20,075 nt of DNA from an uncultured bacterium (GTDB taxonomy: Bacteria; Verrucomicrobiota; Kiritimatiellia; UBA8416; CALETX01): positions 1 through 20,075 of the forward strand of contig CALETX010000403.1 in the NCBI GenBank assembly GCA_937920455.1. The letters run 5' to 3'. Shown one piece after another: positions 15,425-20,075 of the stretch. Below the pieces are notes generated by a model. It did not search any database. It saw only the letters and a list, made by a program, of their open reading frames with translations, and was not told where the DNA came from. Every line of letters starts with the position of its first letter. The stretch's first letter is position 1. Both the position numbers and the translations under genes were made by a program.

Positions 15425-16502
15425 GAACAATATGAAAAAAGCTTCTTCTGCGCGAAACAGCCAGCAGCCAGCAAAGCGCATCATCAACGCTGTAGCACCC
15501 ATCCGTATATGCGATCTCGGCGGATGGACTGACACGTGGTTCGCAGAAACCGGCTCGGTCTGTAATATCGGCGTCTACCCTTACGCCGAAGTGCAGATAT
15601 ACGTCTGGCCCTCAACAAAGCGAAGGTCCGAAATCGTCATAAACGCCGAAAATTTTGGTGATCGGTATGCCATAGACCCCGAGAATATCGTTTATGACCG
15701 GCATCCCCTTCTCGAAGCATCTATTGACATACTCAACTTGAAAGGACTGTCTTTTGAGGTGAATCTTTTTTCCCAGGCTCCGGCCGGATGTTCCACCGGA
15801 ACATCAGCTGCTGTCAGTGTGGCACTGCTCGGCGCACTTGACATGCTCACACCAGGCCGGCGAACCCCCCACGAAATAGCTGAACTGGCACACAGAGTCG
15901 AAACGGAGAAACTGGGCCTTCAATGCGGAATTCAGGATCAGCTTTGTTCAGCCTATGGAGGGATATGTTTCATTGAAATGTTCAAGTATCCTTACGCCTC
16001 GGTCTCACAGTTGGCGGTCTCCAACTCTTTCTGGTGGGAGCTCGAACGCAGGTTGATGCTTGTTTTTCTCGGCAAGTCCCATTCGTCAAGCGCAACTCAC
16101 AAGGAAGTGATTCGGCGTCTTGAATCCCCCGACGCCGACAAGTCCGTTCTGAATAAACTGCGCAGAGCCGCCCACGCAGGCAAGAACGCACTCTATGCTG
16201 AAGATGTGAGAGCATTTGGAAAAGCTATGATAGAAAACACGGACGCGCAGGCCGAGCTACACCCGGCGCTCGTCTCGAAAGAGGCTCATCGTGTGATCGA
16301 ACTGGCCAAAGCTCATGGCGCTGTGGGCTGGAAGGTCAACGGCGCGGGCGGTGACGGCGGCTCTCTGACGATCCTCGGCCCGGCTGAACGGGAGCGCCAG
16401 CGCGCTTTTGCCGCCGAACTTCAACAAATGGATACGTGTTTCCGCATCATCCCTATCTATCTTTCGCGCATGGGGCTCCGCAGGTGGGAGTCCTATGCAT
16501 AG
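15423..16502 (+). CDS. GHMP family sugar kinase (heptose-7-phosphate kinase HddA/fucokinase-like)
   Basis: 359 residues from GTG 15423, or 356 from ATG 15432; the start is uncertain because neither has a good ribosome site. Substrate-side motif APIRICDLGGWTDTWF is at 25-40. The ATP-binding glycine/serine loop is SQAPAGCSTGTSAAVSV (117-133). CGIQDQLCSAYGG (168-180) carries the family's catalytic Asp (D172). The C-terminal GHMP motif KVNGAGGDGGS is at 304-314. This pattern matches D-glycero-D-manno-heptose 7-phosphate kinase and L-fucose/galactokinase-like enzymes, which phosphorylate a sugar, often at the anomeric carbon. A cytoplasmic location is expected. Its position after the large glycoside-hydrolase-like gene suggests phosphorylation of a released monosaccharide. 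A role in making nucleotide-activated heptose is an alternative, but other genes for that pathway are not visible here. Confidence 0.88.
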   Translation: MNNMKKASSARNSQQPAKRIINAVAPIRICDLGGWTDTWFAETGSVCNIGVYPYAEVQIYVWPSTKRRSEIVINAENFGDRYAIDPENIVYDRHPLLEASIDILNLKGLSFEVNLFSQAPAGCSTGTSAAVSVALLGALDMLTPGRRTPHEIAELAHRVETEKLGLQCGIQDQLCSAYGGICFIEMFKYPYASVSQLAVSNSFWWELERRLMLVFLGKSHSSSATHKEVIRRLESPDADKSVLNKLRRAAHAGKNALYAEDVRAFGKAMIENTDAQAELHPALVSKEAHRVIELAKAHGAVGWKVNGAGGDGGSLTILGPAERERQRAFAAELQQMDTCFRIIPIYLSRMGLRRWESYA

Positions 16503-16775
16503 AACGTTCTCAGCCTTTGCCATACCCTCACTCTAATCATTACCGAAATACTGCTTACTCTGACTGGCTGCCCGAAGTTACACTGCTGCCGGTATGTTCG
16601 CCCTCCAGCCTGGACTTTGATTAAGGCACAAACTTTAAAATCAAAATGCAAGCTTGCATCTCTTTGCATCAGAACTTATGCTTTAACAGAGTACAGAAAA
16701 TTGCGCGGCCAGTCGGTGGCAGGGCAGAAGGGCTGAGGGGAAGATGCCGCGGCGTAAAGATCGTGCCTCTGAATA
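16503..16775. other. Intergenic leader before the signalling cassette
   Basis: No gene, RNA gene or terminator hairpin with a T-run is recognised in these 273 bp. An AT-rich stretch (16631-16646) precedes the palindrome and promoter described separately. The remainder up to 16775 is unremarkable leader sequence, with no clear ribosome site before ATG 16776. Confidence 0.5.
16646..16682 (+). promoter_or_regulatory. Palindromic operator-like site and weak promoter before the histidine kinase gene
   Basis: ATGCAAGCTTGCAT (16646-16659) is a perfect 14-bp palindrome. Its right arm TTGCAT is a possible -35 (16654-16659), followed after 17 nt by TATGCT (16677-16682) as -10. A further TTGCATC copy follows at 16664-16670. 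The promoter match is modest (3 of 6 and 4 of 6), but the overlap with the palindrome is suggestive of a bound regulator. Confidence 0.4.
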
Positions 16776-18953
16776 ATGATTTGGCCCTTCCCAATAAATG
16801 GAAAATGGCGACAGCGACTGTCGCGGGCTGCGAAATTGTCGTATCTCCCACGATTTGACGGCATTTTAACAGTCTGCCTGCCCCTGCTGATCCTGATCGC
16901 TGGATTTGTCTTTTCTTATCGCTCAGCTGCGTCTCGCCACGAGTCTGAAATCCGAAGATTGCGCAACGATATCCACGCCGCCGTCGAGCCCTTCTGCAGC
17001 GAACTGAGTCGCAATATCATCGCGGCCCTTCATCATGCCGAGGGCCTCGTGACTCTTATTGCCCTTGAAGGCGAACCAAGCCCGGACCGTTTCCGAGCAT
17101 TTTGTGAGCAGCTGCTTCGAAATGGTGGCGTGATCCGCAACATCGCTATCGCCCCTGACAATGTTGTTTCTCAGGTTTATCCTCTAGAAGGCAACGAAGC
17201 AGTCATTGGCCTCCGCTACCGCGATAATCTTGAACAATGGCCGAGCATCCAGCGTATGATGGATTTGAAACGGATTGTTGTAGCCGGTCCGGTTCGCCTT
17301 GTGCAAGGTGGAATCGGAATCATCGGCAGGCGACCAGTCTATGTGCAGGATGCCATGGAACCGGAAAAGGAGCGCTATTGGGGCCTCGTTTCAACGGTGA
17401 TCGATTTCCCTCGTCTGATGAGCCTCTGCGCAAAAGGGCGCCTTCCCGACAACCTCGAAATAGCTTTGCGGGGAGTGGATGGACTTGGAGCAAGCGGCGC
17501 TCCCTTTTATGGGAACGAAGATTTGTTTAATCAGGAACCTGTTCTCCGGGAAATCCCCTTGTGTACAGGCTCATGGCAGCTTGCCGCCTTGCCATCAAAC
17601 GGCTGGCCGGCGTTCAGACCTCTGAATTCGACGCTCTTTCGGCACGGTATGGCTGTCTCGTTTGTCTTGTCAGTATTGATATTCGCATTGCTTTCTGTGA
17701 ACAAAGCACGTTTCAGGGAAATAATGAGACGCAGCGCGACAGAAGCCACTCTCCGGGAAAGTCAGGACAGGCTCATGAAAGCGCAGCAGGTGGCAAGGCT
17801 CGGATTTCTGGACTGGAACATCATCTCCGGCAAAATATATGCGTCAAATCAATTCCTCGATCTGGCAGGTATTTCGAAAGAACATCTTCCTCTGACTCCG
17901 GAAGTCCTTCTCAATGCCGTGCATCCTGAGGACCGTTCCTCTCTGAAGGAACATTTAGATCAGTGCCTGCGTCACGGGTCGTCTTACCAGTTTGATCATC
18001 GCTTTCTTCACCCTGATGGCCGCATCGTCTGGGTTCATACTCAGGGCGAAACCACTCTGAACAGGGATGGCATTCCAATCCGTCTGATGGGAACAGTGCT
18101 TGATATTACACTGCGGGTCGAAGCCGAAGAGCAACTGCGCAGACTCAACATGGAACTGGAGGACCGTGTCGCCAAGCGCACCGCGGAGCTCCAGGCAGCC
18201 ATGATCAAAGCGCGGGAAGCGGATAGATTGAAGTCAATTTTTCTAGCAGTCATGTCCCACGAGCTTCGCACTCCTTTGAATTCCATCATAGGATTCACAA
18301 GCGTTCTCCTAAAAGGTCTGGCTGGCCCCCTCAACGATGAGCAGCGAAAGCAGCTCACCATCACACGAGAAAGCGCAGTGCATCTGCTGGCTCTGATCAA
18401 CGATGTTCTGGACATTTCCAAGATAGAGGCAGGACAGGTTGAAATCAGTCATCAGCCATTCGACGTGCGCGAGACACTTGAAAGAGCTGTAAGAAGTGTC
18501 ACGCAACAGACGCAAGCTAAGGGATTGGATCTCAGCCTCAAGCTAGAACTCGAAATCGGCCCGGCTATCGGCGACCGCCGCCGTGTGGAGCAGGTTCTGC
18601 TCAACCTGTTGAGCAATGCAGTGAAGTTCACGGAAAAAGGCAGTGTAAGCGTGGAGTGTCGAAGAATTGGCCGGTGGATCGAAGTAGTTGTGAAAGACAC
18701 CGGCATCGGCATCCGCGCCGAAGATATGGACAAACTCTTCAAGCCCTTTCAGCAGATTGACTACGGCACAAACCGACGTCCCGAAGGGACCGGCCTTGGA
18801 CTCGCTATTTCAAAGAGTCTGGCGAAAATGATGGGTGGAGACCTGACTTGCCGAAGCGAATGGGGCAAGGGCAGCGAATTCACTTTCAGATTCCTCGCCG
18901 AACTGGAGGAGCAAAATGGCGCGAATGCTTCTGATAGAGGACAACGAGAATAA
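16776..18953 (+). CDS. Membrane-bound sensor histidine kinase (CHASE-PAS-HisKA-HATPase)
   Basis: 725 residues. Transmembrane segment 1 is at about 29-48 and segment 2 at about 290-308. Between them a periplasmic CHASE-type sensor contains FRAFCEQLLRNGGVIRNIAIAP, then AVIGLRYRDN and VAGPVRL. A PAS domain at about 330-450 ends in FLHPDGRIVWVHTQGE...GTVLDIT. A coiled-coil linker (450-488) leads to HisKA with H-box SHELRTPLNS (H495). The HATPase domain has the N-box LLNLLSNAVKF (N614), G1 DTGIGI (641-646) and G2 GTGLGL (671-676). All kinase residues are intact, so it should autophosphorylate in response to an extracytoplasmic ligand, as CHASE domains usually sense small molecules. ATG 16776 lacks a visible ribosome site, and TTG 16836 is an alternative. 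The end overlaps the response regulator by 38 nt. Confidence 0.93.
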   Translation: MIWPFPINGKWRQRLSRAAKLSYLPRFDGILTVCLPLLILIAGFVFSYRSAASRHESEIRRLRNDIHAAVEPFCSELSRNIIAALHHAEGLVTLIALEGEPSPDRFRAFCEQLLRNGGVIRNIAIAPDNVVSQVYPLEGNEAVIGLRYRDNLEQWPSIQRMMDLKRIVVAGPVRLVQGGIGIIGRRPVYVQDAMEPEKERYWGLVSTVIDFPRLMSLCAKGRLPDNLEIALRGVDGLGASGAPFYGNEDLFNQEPVLREIPLCTGSWQLAALPSNGWPAFRPLNSTLFRHGMAVSFVLSVLIFALLSVNKARFREIMRRSATEATLRESQDRLMKAQQVARLGFLDWNIISGKIYASNQFLDLAGISKEHLPLTPEVLLNAVHPEDRSSLKEHLDQCLRHGSSYQFDHRFLHPDGRIVWVHTQGETTLNRDGIPIRLMGTVLDITLRVEAEEQLRRLNMELEDRVAKRTAELQAAMIKAREADRLKSIFLAVMSHELRTPLNSIIGFTSVLLKGLAGPLNDEQRKQLTITRESAVHLLALINDVLDISKIEAGQVEISHQPFDVRETLERAVRSVTQQTQAKGLDLSLKLELEIGPAIGDRRRVEQVLLNLLSNAVKFTEKGSVSVECRRIGRWIEVVVKDTGIGIRAEDMDKLFKPFQQIDYGTNRRPEGTGLGLAISKSLAKMMGGDLTCRSEWGKGSEFTFRFLAELEEQNGANASDRGQRE

Positions 18954-19338
18954 CAGCTACCTGCTGTCTTTCATTCTGCAGAAGGCCGGCCATACCGTTG
19001 TTGCAGCAGGGGACGGCTTGAGCGGTATAGCAGCAGCCGAATGCCAGCCACCCGACCTCATACTGCTGGACATGCAACTGCCCGGAATGAGCGGCTATGA
19101 GGTCGCCGCCGAACTGCGTCGCCGCCCGACTCTTGCTGGCGTCCCCATAGTGGCAGTGACTTCTAACGCCATGGCTGGAGACAGAGAGCGTGTGCTCTCG
19201 GCCGGATGCGATGGCTATCTCGAAAAACCGATAGATCCAGACTCGTTTGTCGAAACGGTTATTTCTTATCTGCCCGAACACAAACGGCAGGCGGAGGGAG
19301 GAAGTCATGAGCTCGATCCTGATCGTGGACGACAATGA
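18916..19338 (+). CDS. Single-domain response regulator (CheY/DivK-like receiver)
   Basis: 140 residues, essentially only a receiver domain. The acidic pair is E8/D9 in LLIEDNENN. Phosphoacceptor D52 is in LLDMQLPGMSGYE. T82 is in VAVTSNAM and K104 in YLEKPID. There is no DNA-binding or enzymatic output domain, so it likely acts by protein contact or as a phosphate shuttle. The final ~20 residues are charged and overlap the next gene. The start is firmly set by GGAGGAG (18905-18911), 4 nt before the ATG and within the kinase gene. It is the probable partner of the adjacent kinase, and could pass phosphate to the third protein of the cassette. Confidence 0.92.
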   Translation: MARMLLIEDNENNSYLLSFILQKAGHTVVAAGDGLSGIAAAECQPPDLILLDMQLPGMSGYEVAAELRRRPTLAGVPIVAVTSNAMAGDRERVLSAGCDGYLEKPIDPDSFVETVISYLPEHKRQAEGGSHELDPDRGRQ

Positions 19339-20075
19339 CCGCAACAGATACCTTCTGCGCGCCATGCTCACCTCGCACGGGTATCGGGTCATGGAAGCGA
19401 GCAACGGAGTTGAAGCACTGTCCCTCGCCAGATCCGATCCGCCGGACCTTATCGTGTCGGACATCCTCATGCCTCAAATGGACGGTTTTGCCCTCTGCAG
19501 CGAATGGCAAAGGGACGCAAGACTGCGAATCATTCCTTTTGTATTCTATACCGCAACATACACTGACCCACGAGACGAAGAGCTTGCCATGAAACTCGGC
19601 GCCGCGCGGTTTATGGTCAAGCCTGTGGATGAAGACCTTTTCATGTCCACCATTCACGAGGTAGTGGCCAACCACGCCGCCGGCGATTTACGACCATCGG
19701 CGCCATCTGAGGATGGGCCCGCAATCTACAGAATGTACAACGAATCTTTGATACGCAAACTTGAGGATAAAATGGAACAGCTGGTCGAAAGCGAAGCCAG
19801 ATTCAGGCGCCTTGCCGAAAACGCTCCTGATATCATCTACAGATATGAGATCTTCCCCGAGAGAAAATTTGTTTATGTCAGTCCTGCTGTTGGAGATGTG
19901 ACGGGCTATGATCCAGAGGACTTCTACACAAATCCGGACATCGGCGAGGCGCTTGTGCATCCTGACGAGAGTCCTGAGACCAAGGCATCCTTGTGGGGAC
20001 ACAACGCACCGCGAAACCTCATCACTATGCGCTGGCTTACCCGCGACCGACGATGCATCTGGGTGGAACAGCGCC
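19307..20075 (+). CDS. Receiver-PAS signalling protein, 3' end outside the window
   Basis: The frame is open to the right edge, with 256 codons visible. It starts at ATG 19307 behind GGGAGG (19296-19301) and overlaps the previous gene by 32 nt. A receiver domain fills residues 1-122: acidic D8/D9 in ILIVDDND, phosphoacceptor D52 in VSDILMPQMDG, T83 in VFYTATYTD, and K105 in MVKPVDE. A linker and short coiled coil (about 145-165, SLIRKLEDKMEQLVESEAR) lead into a PAS domain, PDIIYRYEIFPERKFVYVSP through ITMRWLTRDRRCIWVEQ. The layout suggests a hybrid kinase or a diguanylate-cyclase-type protein whose output domain lies beyond the window. Which of these cannot be told from here. Confidence 0.88.
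   Translation, partial: MSSILIVDDNDRNRYLLRAMLTSHGYRVMEASNGVEALSLARSDPPDLIVSDILMPQMDGFALCSEWQRDARLRIIPFVFYTATYTDPRDEELAMKLGAARFMVKPVDEDLFMSTIHEVVANHAAGDLRPSAPSEDGPAIYRMYNESLIRKLEDKMEQLVESEARFRRLAENAPDIIYRYEIFPERKFVYVSPAVGDVTGYDPEDFYTNPDIGEALVHPDESPETKASLWGHNAPRNLITMRWLTRDRRCIWVEQR

Noticed and set aside
1..20075. CRISPR array, tRNA, rRNA, insertion sequence or prophage
   Set aside because: No regularly spaced repeats, cloverleaf-like segments, transposase or integrase motifs, or phage structural genes were seen by reading both strands; short RNA genes could still be missed by eye.

Overview
The window is dense bacterial DNA of moderately high GC, with well-formed Shine-Dalgarno sites (AGGAGG type) before most genes. 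It carries genes on both strands. Gene content suggests a heterotrophic polysaccharide degrader of the PVC or planctomycete-like groups (Lentisphaerota, Kiritimatiellota, Planctomycetota or Hydrogenedentota-type). The clues are a pilin-like C-terminus ending in a CPAGG...CPVPGH signature, a sulfatase remnant, a GxDLY-type SGNH hydrolase, a large secreted CBM9-like/propeller protein, and CHASE/PAS signalling proteins. This placement is an inference from protein style; no rRNA, tRNA or strong taxonomic marker is present.

Layout. Positions 2-214 hold the 3' end of a pilin-like gene. Next come three plus-strand genes at 258-4298: a Gfo/Idh/MocA oxidoreductase, a class III PLP aminotransferase and rmuC. 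The last two overlap by 4 nt. Positions about 4408-5157 contain a decayed, frameshifted C-terminal sulfatase remnant. A minus-strand block runs from 12030 down to 5325: GxDLY/SGNH hydrolase, alpha/beta hydrolase (4-nt overlap with the first), a secreted 1284-residue CBM9-like/FlgD-like/propeller/CBM9-like protein, and a xylose-isomerase-like TIM-barrel enzyme. Divergent from it, at 12293-15346, is a 1017-residue protein with an alpha-glucuronidase/hexosaminidase-type N-terminal domain. A GHMP sugar kinase follows at 15423-16502. From 16776 to the end there is a signalling cassette with overlapping genes: a CHASE-PAS histidine kinase, a single-domain response regulator, and a receiver-PAS protein cut off by the window edge.

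How the genes may work together (inference). The central block 5325-16502 looks like a locus for degrading and converting a decorated carbohydrate. Two esterase-like hydrolases would strip substituents, the GH67N/GH20b-like protein would cleave a glycoside, the TIM-barrel enzyme would isomerise or epimerise a sugar, and the GHMP kinase would phosphorylate it. Only the CBM9-like protein has a clear signal peptide, so much of the chemistry may be cytoplasmic. No transporter and no DNA-binding regulator lie in the window. However, three intergenic regions carry sigma70-like promoters overlapped by repeated or palindromic motifs: 10030-10076, 12140-12197 and 16646-16682. They look like operators for regulators encoded elsewhere.
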